Below, piece by piece: positions 22,946-33,441 of a stretch of DNA of 64,000 nt (positions within the stretch are counted from its first letter, which is position 1; every line of letters starts with the position of its first letter). Under the pieces are notes generated by a model. That model was not told the DNA's origin. It ran no database searches and saw only the letters and a list, made by a program, of their open reading frames with translations. Origin of the DNA: Isoetes taiwanensis (lineage: Eukaryota > Streptophyta > Lycopodiopsida > Isoetales > Isoetaceae); contig JAJEKV010000014.1 of assembly GCA_021234155.1 (NCBI GenBank), positions 8,387,563-8,451,562 of the forward strand. Reading direction: 5' to 3'. A program made the position numbers and the translations under genes.

Positions 22946-24856
22946 GTAGCTTTCTCGGCATATTGAGGTATCTAGTCTGGCACTGCTTTCCTAGTTTCTG
23001 TATAGGTTGGATGGGCCTTGGATGTTAGCGCCTTTGGTGAGTGTGTTTGCCCATGTGGCATGTTCGTTCTTAGTTCATATTGTAGGTGTATGGGTGTTTT
23101 TACTTATTAGCAGTGCTCTGCTCTAAATTGTTGTGTGACTTGGGTTAGGTTTGCTAATGACTCTTGATTTGAACCTTGCTATATTGCCAACGAAACAATT
23201 ATTGGAGGTTGTGCAGGTTGTCGAGGTACTAGATCGCTAATTTTTGTGGGGCGCAGTTTATTCAATGTTTTATACTTTGGACGATGTTTAGCGGATATTA
23301 CTGACTTTAGTTGTGGAGATGTGGTGAAAAGCTCGTTTGCAGGTTTGGACATTTAATTTGGGAATTTCATCTTGTTGCGCACTGGTCGGTCCTATTTGTG
23401 TGAGTCCTTTGTGTGAGTTCGGTTGCTTACTTTTGAAATTTTATGGTGGTGTTTTCATGCTTGCATTGTTCAATTCTCTTCTCGAATTTATGAGTTTCGA
23501 CATTTCCATTTGAATTTCATAGGGTGTTGATATTTGTTAGCTTAGAACTATATAGTGTCATCGTTGCGATGGTTGGTCGGCATTTGAGAGGCATGATCAG
23601 ATGTCTTGTAATTTAATACGCTTAGGATTGCATCTTCAGGGACCCTTGATTGAGGTGTTTACTTTGTCCATAGAGGTTTTGAAGTTGTTAAGCTCAATAG
23701 TTTGATCATTTACATGTTGGTAGAGCGTTTCATATTTTCTTCTGGTGTTGTTAGTTGTTTAAACTTGCCTTTGCCTTATGCTCTCAATTTTCGCACCCGA
23801 CTCGTGTTCCGTTTCCTTTGCATTGAGTGTGGCATAGAACCCCCTTTCTCTTGTAGGCCTTATTTAGTTGTTTGGCTTGGGTGCTTATAAGACAACCTTC
23901 ATGCCAGTGCTTTCTTGCTTAGTTTTGGTCATCAAACTTTGTTTAGCCTTCATCCTTTTGTAGTATTGTGTACACGTCTTATCAGTTCTTGGTGCATGCT
24001 AGCCTTTCTCCTTGCTTTGTTTTGAGTCGGTTTTTGGGTATTTTACGGGGGTATATAGCTTGATTCTCTCTTTCCTTGGCCTCATCTTTCCTTCATTTTG
24101 TGCATAATTTGTTTGGGGTGTTAGGAGGTGTGCTTGCTTAAGTTTTCTCTTTTGCCTTTCTCAAACTATGTCCTTATGGACGCATAGCTCAGTTTTGTAG
24201 ATTTTGGTCTGTGTGGTGTTCGCTTTAAGTTGCACTGATCTCGTTTCTGTTTTGGTGCTGTGTTAGTCTAGAGCTTTGTAGTCTTAGGCCTTGTGAAGTT
24301 TGGAGCTTTGCTGCTCTTATTCAAGTGGTATTATATTGGTAGTTTTGTGCTCTTAACGTATTTTACATGTCTTCTTTTGTACTTGCTCTCTTGCAGTTGG
24401 AGGTTGTATGTGAATTCCTGTTGGCTTTTTAGCATTTGTTCCATCTCTAGTTTAGTGTTCCTTTTGTGCTGTTAGTTGTCGGGACCTGCTTTGTGTACCC
24501 CTCTCAATGTCTTGCTGCGTTTTCCCTGCTCCTTTTTGTATGTATGAGTGGCTTCGAACCTTTAGGTTAGCTTGCATGCACTCGTTAGTTGTCTTTATTT
24601 CGTTTTGTGTGCTTATTGATTCCCTTTGGTTCATTCGTCTTGCTTGGATCTGGCCTTTAGACTTCGTTCCACTTTAGAGTTTAGAGATGAGGTCCGTGCT
24701 CGTTTCTCTTCCCTTATCTACGTTGTCACGGTTGCACTGGGCATGTTGGTTGCTACCTAGCATTCTAGATGCAAGGACGTGGTCACTATCTGGTTTTACT
24801 GCCTCTTTTTTCAGCATGGTTGTTGGTTTGTGTTGGAGTTCAACTAGGCTCTAGAA

Positions 24857-25015
24857 GTACGATTTATCTGCGTTTCGAGATAAGCAGATAAATCCGCTTC
24901 TTGAGGCTAGTTGACGTGTCCTCTTTAGAGTGTTCCCTTTGGAGTATTTAAGTCTGTTTTTCTCCTTTTTGTCTCTATCAGCCGTTTCTCAAGCCTCTCC
25001 TCATTAGGTCGCTTG
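24857..25015 (+). repeat. module R, copy 2
   Basis: Second copy of 19803-19967. It lies directly after module S copy 1 and is followed by a C-rich run and a stretch repeating GCCCTCGTGCC-like words. Confidence 0.92.
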
Positions 25016-25877
25016 CCCCCCCTCCCACCCCCTTCTGCCTTTGGGCCCCTAGTATTTTTAGATAGTTTCTTGTTTGGCCTTTTTGTTCTCTGCCCTCATT
25101 TCTTTGTTCTTTCTAGGAAGTAGCTTCTAGTATTCTTGTTCTTGATAATCTTGAGCCCTCGTGCAGTAATTTATAGTCCTGGTACCGAGTGTTTGATATT
25201 GCGGTGTTTCTCTTTCGTGATTGGTGGTTTTTGCTGGGATGCCAACGAGAGGATGGCTCCCGTGTCGGAGGTGTGGATTTTTTTGTGGTGGCCTTCACTT
25301 CGTGAGTATTTGCCCTCGTGCCTGGGTTAGAGGCCTTGTGCCTAGTGGATGTTGCATTTGGTGGTTTTGTGTGAGCGTTCGCCCTCGTGCCAGAGGTTTG
25401 GTGGCCCTCGTGCTTGGGTTAGGGCCCTCATGCCCCGTGGGTTGCATTTGGTGGTTTTTGCAGGTTACAGGTTGAGGTCAATTGGCATGGTTGCATGTAT
25501 CCCCATGATTGGTTGGCTTGCAGATGGATGGCCTTTGTTGGCATGACGCGCCTCGCAGAGTTGGGTGGTTCTTAGGATGAGTTGTTGTTCCTCTCGAGTT
25601 TTATAAGCTCTTATGCTGTTGGCGTCATTGTTTTGCGAACAACAGAGTTGCAAGCTTAGAGCTTGTTCCATTATTACCTTGTAGTCCACTATACAAGTTT
25701 GTCATTGTACTTTGTTATACTGTACACCCAAAAAGGCCGGTGGGCATGAGGGATTTTGTTGGAAGTGTTCTAAGAATATGATGTACTTTTTTCATTTTGA
25801 AGTAAAGAGGAGGGCTCCTATGGCTCATTCATTCAGCATGGTTTTTGGTTTGTGTTGGAGTTCAACTAGGCTCTAGA

Positions 25878-27018
25878 ATTACTTCTTTTTGAAAAGAAAA
25901 TCGGTATATATTTTGTGCTATGGTCTAAAATATTTTTGTATCTTTGTAAATCTTCTTCTTGTTATATGAGCGTACATTGTTATATAAGAACAAGTGTTTG
26001 GATTTCATATCATATTGAAAAAGATACTGTTTACTTTGCAAATGTTTGTAGAACCTCTTGGAGACCTAAATGCCAACTAGCCTAATTGTAAATTTAAACA
26101 TATGAGAAAAAACATTAAACATGTGATTCGTGAGAAAGCAAATATATAAGAAAAACCATTAAACATGTGATCTGTGAAAGCAAGTATGTGAGAAAAACCA
26201 TTAAACATCTTTCCAGATCTCAAATATGTGAAACTAAGGAAATTTGTCCAATTTCAAATCATCTATTGATTACCATTGCTAAAAAATCACTTTCACATTC
26301 TACATGTTACAATTGTTGTATAGATGAAATGAATTATTTTACAGGGAGGTTTTATGTTGTGAGAATTACTTGCAAAATTACATGTTGAATTACTGGCCAA
26401 TAATTCAAATACCATGTAGTATGCAAACACAAACAACAAATACTGTAGCATGCAAAAGGGAGATCTATGGTATGAATAAATGATAGATACTTGAGATTAT
26501 TGGGATTATGGCAATGTTAAAAGCACTTAATTTTATTGTATGCCTCAAAGTTTATGAGTTGAACCAATTTGCATCGCGTGTGGAAGGTGGTTATGATCCA
26601 TGCAACAACAATTATAAACATTTCCACCATTAATGCAAAATATGCGTTTGTAAGGTTGAATTTTTGCTTTTCTACTCTAATGCAAGCATAGAGTAGAGTA
26701 GAATAGAATAGAGTAGAATAGAGTAAAACAAGTACAACTTGTATTTTTCAGCTTCAAAAACGTTGCATACATGATGAAAGGATCTCACACTCTTGATAAA
26801 AAGCTATTAACATGCATTCTACGGTCCGCAACATAAATGAAGAAGGCATCCTTTGTGAACACTTGGGCCCTAATTTAGAGTTCTTGTCCCGATAAGAGGG
26901 ACACTCATCTTTGTTGCTATGATGTCCAGAAGGGGCCACAGGGGGGACACCATATTTGAGACCAATCAGCATGCATTATGGAAATACAACATCTCGTTTT
27001 ATAATTGTGTTAATTTTT
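25878..27018. other. spacer with short tandem repeats
   Basis: No gene. Three diverged copies of an about 50-bp unit containing GAGAAAAACCATTAAACAT lie at about 26098-26215. A TAGAG/TAGAA microsatellite lies at about 26690-26727. Confidence 0.5.
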
Positions 27019-27723
27019 GGGAAAAACTACAAGATACCCTTATGTTTTGACAAATTTCATGGCATACCCCTGAGTTTTCATAGATTTTTGTAATGCCTTT
27101 GGTCAACGTATTTAGTATTTTGTATTATTGAAAAATGTTCAAATGCCCTTAAGATGTAACTTAATTACTCAAATGCCCTTAAGATTCTACACAATTCACC
27201 AAATACCCTTAAGATGAGAGACGATGCAGTTTTTATCCTGATAATCTGATTAGGGTTCTTTCCAAGTATGACCATCAAATCCGAGAGCCATGATCAGAAT
27301 ATTAGATAGTCTACGACTTTTAGAGGAGGTGGATTCACATTCAGTTTTGTTTTGGCAAATGCCCTTGAAAAGATGCAAGATGAATGTACTCCGAGATATT
27401 CATATCTATATGGCAGTGAAGAGCGGATTCAAGCACGTGAGATCGAATAAAACTTTCCAACGGAAGTCCATCGGGTTAGAACGTCTAAATCTTTGCTCTG
27501 TTTTCTATTTAAAAATGAAAACTACCGATGTCAAATCCTTGCCCCAAAAACACATCCATTCAGAAGGGCTTTATATGAGATACGTAAAATACAAGGGCAT
27601 TTGATGACATACAAAATTCTACAGAGCAAAATACGTTGACCAAGGGCATTACAAAAATTTATGAAAACTCAAGGGTATGTCGTGAAATTCGTCAAAACAT
27701 AAGGGTATTTTGTAGTTTTTCTC
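27019..27723. mobile_element. MITE with about 100-bp terminal inverted repeats
   Basis: The left end GGGAAAAACTACAAGATACC and the reverse complement of the right end (GAGAAAAACTACAAAATACC) agree for roughly 100 bp, up to GGTCAACGTATTT. A possible 6-bp duplication ATTTTT lies at 27013-27018 and 27724-27729 but is low-complexity. The interior has three repeats of CCCTTAAGAT and an open frame at 27290-27604 that I do not recognise and regard as part of the element. No transposase is present. Confidence 0.82.
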
Positions 27724-29057
27724 ATTTTTAAATCTATAACTTAATGCTTATGAAGCTTGCACTATTAATTGAATAAATATAAAAGATAAACCTACTGCTC
27801 TAAGAACCCAGCAAGTGCAATGCTTGGAAATTTAGTAAATTGGAGATATAAAGTTCATCTGATCCCTTTAATTCTTTGAGAGATTAGAGATTTGTTCTAC
27901 AAAGTTGAGATTAAAGCATTAGAAATGATTCAAAATACATGCTGAAAAAAATGGCAGAAGCAACGCAAATCAGCTTCATTATTTAGCATTTCATGGAGTT
28001 AATGAATAATTTAGTATTAATCTTAAAGAAGCATAAATCTTGAAGGAATTGAAGAAGGATATGTATTTTTCAAAATTAACACAAGCAAGAAAAATCAAGA
28101 ACAACTCAACGAAGAAGAATGCTGCACTGACATGAGAAGGAAGGATTCTTTGAACCTCCGTCTGATTTTAGAGGAAGCACCTCCATATGATTTTAGAAGG
28201 AAGCACCTTCGTTTGATTTTAGAGGAAGAAAAGGAGGATCTTGGCATCATGAGCTAGATTGCAAACTTCGTTTAGCGTCAAGTTGAGAAGACCCGTCACA
28301 CCCCATATAAAAGAAAGCTAGACCGGTTGTTGCCTCATCCAGGTCTCGACCTGGAAAAAAGGAATTGTCGACATATTACTTTTTCGTCGAGGTCCAAAAT
28401 CTGAGCCGAGGAAGTCAAATCTTTATGGGAACATGGCACGCGTACGCCGGGCCTGAAAAAAACCCAAGGTTTTGGGCCCATTGGAAAGTACCCTTATACA
28501 CCACATGGCACACACAATTTACAGTAGAAATTCATTACACAAAATTTTATACGAATGCACATTTTATTGGAAGGAGTATAGCATCATTGACGTTAAAACC
28601 AAAACAAAAGGAAAAGTCAAAGTGTTCACAATGAATGTGAATAACACATCTATAGAAGTTGCCACCCAACATATAAAGGATGCCATTGTCTGCATTCATT
28701 TGCAGTGGTTGAGCCATGCATTGCTTCTTCAGAAATTCCCAATTCTCATTGAGGAACATATCATATTCTAGTTGCTTATTGGGTAAGCATGTTTCCTACA
28801 CCTGCAAGCTTCTTATCAGGTAACTACAATAGCTTCTACATTTTGAACATTTGCTTCTACTACAACTCTTCCAAATTGAAGATCTGCTTCTACTACAACT
28901 CCTGCGTTTTGAATGTCTATAAGAGCACATGCATAATATAGCAATGCTAAAATTCTAAACACTAAGGAGAAGCTAGTGCTATACCAGAAGATAAAATTGA
29001 ACCAGATGGTAAAGCTGAAGCAGAAGCACTAGCTAACATTGACGAAGAACTTGCATG
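27724..29057. other. spacer, no recognised gene
   Basis: Contains a minisatellite of about three copies of a 27-bp unit (GATTTTAGAGGAAGCACCTC-like) at about 28165-28232. Open frames at 28365-28771 have no recognisable domain. Confidence 0.4.
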
Positions 29058-29419
29058 GTGATGAATGGTGGTATCTTTGTGATGGGCCTCACATTGAAAG
29101 AATGGTGAACTTACTCGGAAGGCCATTGAGTTGGGCTGGTGCATATTGGAGATGGGATGAAAAGCAAGCAATGTTGCAGAGAATATATGGAACAACATGG
29201 GAAACTGAGGAACAATTGAAGGCATATCAAGTTCGGTAAGAAGAAGCAAAGCGACGTGAATTGTCGGCTTATGCAAGATCTTGATCTTTTTTCTATTCAA
29301 GTGACATTTCTTGGGCCTCCTTTCTGAAATAAAGATAGTGGTGAGCAAATATAGTCAATTTGTTGTCTAGGTTTTTGATAGTGTCTGATGTTCTCTCTTG
29401 CTTAAGACACCTTAATAGT
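29058..29419 (+). pseudogene. duplicated ThrRS exon 5 plus part of intron 5
   Basis: Close copy of 50622-51017. It begins exactly at the 5' edge of ThrRS exon 5 (GTGATGAATGG), covers the exon ([31 protein letters not shown]) and continues through the splice donor into the next intron as far as CTTAATAGT. In this copy the donor GT is mutated (TATTCAAGTGAC), a stop follows KAYQVR, and small deletions are present. Because intron sequence is included, the copy arose from DNA, not from spliced RNA. It is a gene fragment without coding capacity. Confidence 0.92.
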
Positions 29420-29991
29420 CTAAAAATAAATCACATACCTAGGAAGATCTCTACTTATAGCCAAAAACTAGAAGCCTACACAAAGAAACAAGAAAAATTT
29501 AGAAAAGCTTGCAAGAATAGTGAATGAAACAAAAAAGAATGTCTACAACCTTCAAAGCTCTACAAGTTCTGCCTAAGAATTCCTCTCCTTCTTAGATAAC
29601 AAAAGACCTTGAATGGATCAAGGAACATTTGCATCAGCCATCTGTAAACTCGAACCAAAGCACTGCCAGGCTACCAAAATGCACAAAATTTCTAAAAGCA
29701 TAATGCAAGAACTTGGCATCCGATACAAGAAAAAAACTTTGCCTAGCAGACGAATCTTGCACTAAAAAATAGATGAAAAAATAGGTTATGCTCTGGCGCC
29801 ACCAAACCCGTCACGAAATGGACATCCAAACATCATTTGGCGCAGCTGCAAGCAAAAAGCTCACCGCACCATCTCTATCGCTCGTCGGAAGAGAAGAAAA
29901 GCGAATCGGAAGAGAAGAAAGGAGAAACACAGACCAATTTTTTTTCTCTTGGCAAAAAATTCTGCCTTGTGGACATTTACGTGGCGTAATT

Positions 29992-30068
29992 GCATTGGCT
30001 CGGGGGTTTCCTGAAATAAACCCCCTGGCAGCCAGGGGGTTTATTTTAGGAAACCCCCTCCCCAATGC
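29992..30068. repeat. long hairpin / foldback
   Basis: The left arm GCATTGG...GGGGGTTTCC...AAACCCCCTGGC pairs with the right arm GCCAGGGGGTTT...GGAAACCCCC...CCAATGC with few mismatches and almost no loop. It is G/C-rich in an AT-rich setting. It may be a tiny foldback element or a structured site. Confidence 0.88.
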
Positions 30069-31152
30069 GGTTTCCTCCATCATAAAATATCCTAAACCAT
30101 ATGCCAAACGAATTAAGAGAAAAGAACATTTTAGCCCATTTCATTGTACACAATACAATCTCAAAAAGGTTTGCCAATTTGTTGTGAATGCATTGAGGGG
30201 TATTTATCCAATGGTTTAGCATAAGATTCGTGTGCATATATGTATTTAATTTCGTATATTTGTGGCCTTGGAGGGTGCTTTTTGCCAGGGCGTTTATAAA
30301 TTGAGTGTATTCTTTTTGGCAAGGCTTAAAAACGAATTGGGGAAATTTTCGACAGCAAGGCTTTCTATCCCCTACTGCGCTGAGGAGGCGGACGACTTTC
30401 TGTGAATCGGGAGGGAGATGGATGCCTTTTCATCCTACAAAATGGCCATTGATGATTCCTGGCCTGAGAATCCAGGCGCCAGAAGCTTGCAGTCGAAGCG
30501 AAAAGCGGAGCCAGAAGTCCGGCAATGGTCCAGAAGCTGGAAGGCTGCATAGGTGCGGCTATTGCTCCATATCCATAGATAAGAATTTAGCGAAGCTTCT
30601 GATTGATCTGCGGCCCCAGTAGCAGGCTGCATTGTACATAAAGACTTCATTGTTTAATTATTAACATGAATATATTGAATTCATACTGTGGCACTGAGAA
30701 ACACTATTTGAAGACGAATTTTTTTACCTTGAGATACTGTGTTTGTCTGATTCCTTCTGCTATCCTCACTGAAAAGGTTTGAACAAGGTAATGCTGAAGC
30801 GGGCAAAAAAAATTGAAGAAATAAACTATTCCCGAGGCCCAGGTCCCCGGATCGTTCTTGTGAAGTAGGCATTTGATGTTGAATTCTGTGAACTAAAGAA
30901 GAATGCATCCCCATTTAAAGCCTGAAATCAATGCTAGATTCCACAGATTTAAGTTCTTGCTTTTCTTTTTTTTCTCAGATCCAGCTACTTAATTACTGCT
31001 AGTAAAATAACAGCTGGCTTGACGTTAGAAGCTCTGTTTCATCGAAATAGAAATCCTTCATAAAAAATGGTGTCCAATTACTTCAAAAGGCTGATTCGAA
31101 GACGAAAATGAATGGATTGGATAAAGTTTCTTTGACTTTTTTTTGGCTTCTT

Positions 31153-31190
31153 ATCCCAGTCTGCCTTGAATAGGCGGACAACACTGGGAT
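31153..31190. repeat. stem-loop upstream of the Rep gene
   Basis: ATCCCAGTCTGCC pairs with GGCGGACaacACTGGGAT around a TTGAATA loop, with one mismatch and a 3-nt bulge. It lies about 290 bp before the Rep start codon. A word containing GGCTTCTTATCCC occurs at its left edge and again near 31257. Confidence 0.7.
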
Positions 31191-31483
31191 GCAGCGAACA
31201 GGGTAAGTTATGCAGCTGGGTACGATGATTTTGATGGCCTTAGTAGGCTGTATTTTTTGGCTTCTTATCCCTTGTGGATAGAGTTGCCGATTTGGGACGA
31301 ATCTAATTCTTGTTATATTTGGAAGGAGGCATCTTGTCCTATTGCATAATATTTCTTGGTGTTTTAAGGAGCTAGCATTGGTGTTGTGACGTCCAGTTCC
31401 CATGGATATTGAAGAAGGTAGTTAGCAAGCTTTTCTTGTTTTTTGCTCCGTTGTGTCTTGTTCTATCTTTGTTGCTTGTCATA

Positions 31484-32827
31484 ATGCTGAAGCGAGCAGT
31501 CCGCTCACGGGGCATCGTGTTCAAGGAGAGCGGTGTGTATAGGCCCTCCAAACCCAATAGTATCTTGTCTGGGATTTGTGAGAGATGTAAGATATTCTTT
31601 GGTGATAGCACAATGCATTGCTTAGATGATGAAGGCCGGGCACCCAAAAGCAGCAAATTGGCAGAATTGAGAGGGACGAAAGGAACTTCATCAGAGAGGC
31701 ATGTTTCTTGGGCCGTTGAGATAGGTGAAGGAAATCTAGTTGAGGAGCCAAGATTTACAAGTTGCTCCAATAATGTGATTCGGCATGTTGGTAGCAGTGT
31801 TACCATCTGTGGTGACGGCAGGTTTGATGACTGTACTTCTGAGGGCGGCTCAATTTTTATTCAGAAAGATGGGGAGAACAGAGTGGATTTGGGTGCAGGT
31901 TTTGCTGAAGTTTTTGAGGATAGGAGTGGGGTGGCCTCTCGTGCAAGTCAGAGAGAAGAGATTGGAACTAAGAAGAGTAGAGGTGTTGGGCGCGGAAGAG
32001 GAAGAAGTATAAAGGCTGTGGAGGATGTCTCTCGTTCTGTGGATGACTGGAGCGCCTGTACATTCTCAGGCAGTGGCGAAGGAAATAATCCGTACGTGAG
32101 TAATACGGATGGAGGTTCTGGTAGTGGGAATACTGTAAGAGGCTGTGGTCGTGGTCGCGGTCGTGGACGTGGACGTGGACGTGGAAGAGGTGGTGGAAGA
32201 GGAAGGGGGAGAACGAAGACAAATATGCTGGAAGAACATCTAGGCAGTGACATTGCAGGTGGGACGGGAGAGGAGGCCATTGAGATGCCGAGTCTTCTTG
32301 ATGTTTCTGTGACGATTGTAATGACTGGTTGCGACATTAACCAGAGCTTGTATGATCAAATGATAGAATTTGTGAAGTTGAATTGCCAGTCTGCAGTTGT
32401 GGCCTTGGAGAGGGGGTCCAGCTTAGATAACTTACATCTGCAGTGTGTTCTTCACCTGGATGCGAAGACACCATCAAGTGTGAATGTTAGAATCAAATCC
32501 CATTTTGGGTGGAACGCATGGAAGCCGCCAGGAGCAGTTATAATGTGCAAGGCGTTGCCTGATACAAAATTGCATTGTTTTGAAGGAATGGTGGGGTACT
32601 GCTTAAAGGACATGGGGAAACTTCATTTTAAAGTGCATCTGCATAACGTGACGGAGCGGCAGATTCAAGTGGGGAAGGATTTATATGCATTGTATGGAGC
32701 GGGTATCAAGCATTTAGTTACTCTAGACAATAGAAACTTGATGCTAAAGGCGAAACATTTTGTGGTTTATCACGGCAAGAGACAGAAGACTGCACCATTC
32801 ATAACAACTGTGAGGAACATGCTGTGA
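31484..32827 (+). pseudogene. Rep/HUH endonuclease-like protein, N-terminal and catalytic part
   Basis: Open frame of 447 aa from ATG 31484; the frame is open further upstream, but without another ATG. Residues 1-215 are low-complexity and acidic/basic. A glycine-arginine-rich run (GRGRGRGRG type) at 32138-32215 suggests nucleic-acid binding. A Rep catalytic domain follows. Motif I-like VSVTIVMTGCDIN begins at residue 273; motif II NLHLQCVLHL has HLQ at residues 318-320; motif III GYCLKD has Tyr 372 and Lys 375. HLQ plus YCxK is the signature of CRESS-DNA-type Reps, which nick single strands and bind the 5' end through Tyr. No Walker or SF3 helicase motif is seen. The frame ends at TGA 32825-32827, but similarity-like sequence continues in the same frame. 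It may be a Replitron-like transposon protein, a domesticated Rep, or of viral origin. Confidence 0.8.
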
Positions 32828-33199
32828 ACAGGGAAATTTGTTTTATCGAGCGTGTGGGTGCTTCCTTTGAACACCGCTTTCATTTCCTTGGATCGAGTGA
32901 ACGCAACGTGGAATATAATGTTGAATCCGGAGAGATGCAAGTACAAAGATGTGAAGATGGCTCTTTTTGGGTTGCAACCAGGTATTGTGCCTGTTGAGCA
33001 TGTTGGCCGAAGAAGGAAGCGTTACTGGGACGCTGCTGGTATTTATGAGAAGGAAACAGTGAGCGAAGAAAAGAACAGTAGTGAGGATGACCTCGCAGTT
33101 GATGATGATGGATTTGAAGGGCGCTCTAGTGTTATACCCAAGCCCTTTAGTGATTTCATTCCTTTAGATATTCATGATGAAACTATGGATGCAGCTTAG
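32828..33199 (+). pseudogene. Rep-like protein, segment after in-frame TGA
   Basis: The same frame as the preceding Rep segment runs on without another stop until TAG 33197-33199. It holds a conserved-looking block (ATWNIMLNPERCKYKDVKMA) and then a basic patch (GRRRKRYW, a possible nuclear signal) and an acidic tail (SEDDLAVDDDGFEG). The TGA at 32825 thus looks like a nonsense mutation or a recoded stop inside one gene. Immediately after the TAG comes a GT donor-like site (33200), and 33301-33305 is a good pyrimidine-rich acceptor ending TGTAG, giving a possible 106-bp intron. Confidence 0.7.
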
Positions 33200-33305
33200 G
33201 TTTTGTGTGCTGTTTACAATGTATTGCTCTAATTTCAGGTTTAGATTGAAGCTTACTTCTATTGTTTTGATATCTGATAGTTGCTACGTTCTTTTGGTTC
33301 TGTAG

Positions 33306-33441
33306 GTTTTGTACAGAGCGGTGTGGGCGATGAGGAGCGGCAGGACCAGCCTGTGCCGGCCCCAGAAATTGTGGTTCTTGATGACAGTATTGAAGATGAT
33401 GGGAACACGGCTACATCCATTAGAAGAAATGTTCTTGATAT
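33306..33441 (+). pseudogene. putative Rep-gene exon, 5' half, split by retrotransposon
   Basis: After the acceptor at 33305, an open frame reads FVQSGVGDEERQ, APEIVVLDDSIEDDGN, TSIRRNVLDI up to the retroelement boundary. The last bases GATAT (33437-33441) are the target-site duplication, repeated at 45850-45854. The frame continues correctly on the far side of the insertion. The exon is acidic with no recognised domain. Whether it belongs to the same transcript as the Rep frame is inferred from strand, spacing and splice sites. Confidence 0.65.

Larger units (their letters stand above)
19803..25877 (+). mobile_element. T/G-rich non-coding repeat region with repeated end modules
   Basis: About 6 kb without recognisable proteins, strongly T-rich on this strand. 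Module R (about 160 bp, from GTACGATTTATCTGCG to about TTAGGTCGCTTG) occurs at 19803-19967 and 24857-25015. Module S (about 45 bp, from TTCAGCATGGTTGTTGG to CTCTAGAA) occurs at 24810-24855 and 25830-25877. The order is R1, 4.8 kb, S1, R2, 0.8 kb, S2, as if two head-to-tail copies of one unit were present, the second shortened inside. It may be a large non-autonomous retroelement derivative. No primer-binding site, polypurine tract or target duplication was found, so the class is open. Confidence 0.45.
29420..31483. other. 5' flank of the Rep gene with hairpins
   Basis: No firm gene. Two strong inverted repeats occur (29992-30068 and 31153-31190). A short frame 30418-30552 (MDAFSSYKMAIDD..., ending at a TAG followed by GT) could be an exon of something but has no recognisable domain. 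A short upstream frame starts with ATG at 31402 and ends after seven codons. Confidence 0.45.

Noticed and set aside
31409-31483. Upstream extension of the Rep frame with hydrophobic residues, signal-peptide-like
   Set aside because: The frame there begins at a TTG, not an ATG. The first ATG in frame is 31484, so the hydrophobic stretch is probably not translated.
31948-32337. Proline/arginine-rich minus-strand frames
   Set aside because: Reverse reading of the GR-rich coding repeat of the Rep frame.
31484-33199. Integrated geminivirus as the source of the Rep gene
   Set aside because: Not excluded, but not supported: no helicase P-loop, no coat-protein gene, no nonanucleotide stem-loop, and an intron-like context. 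An HUH-only transposon or domesticated gene fits equally well or better.
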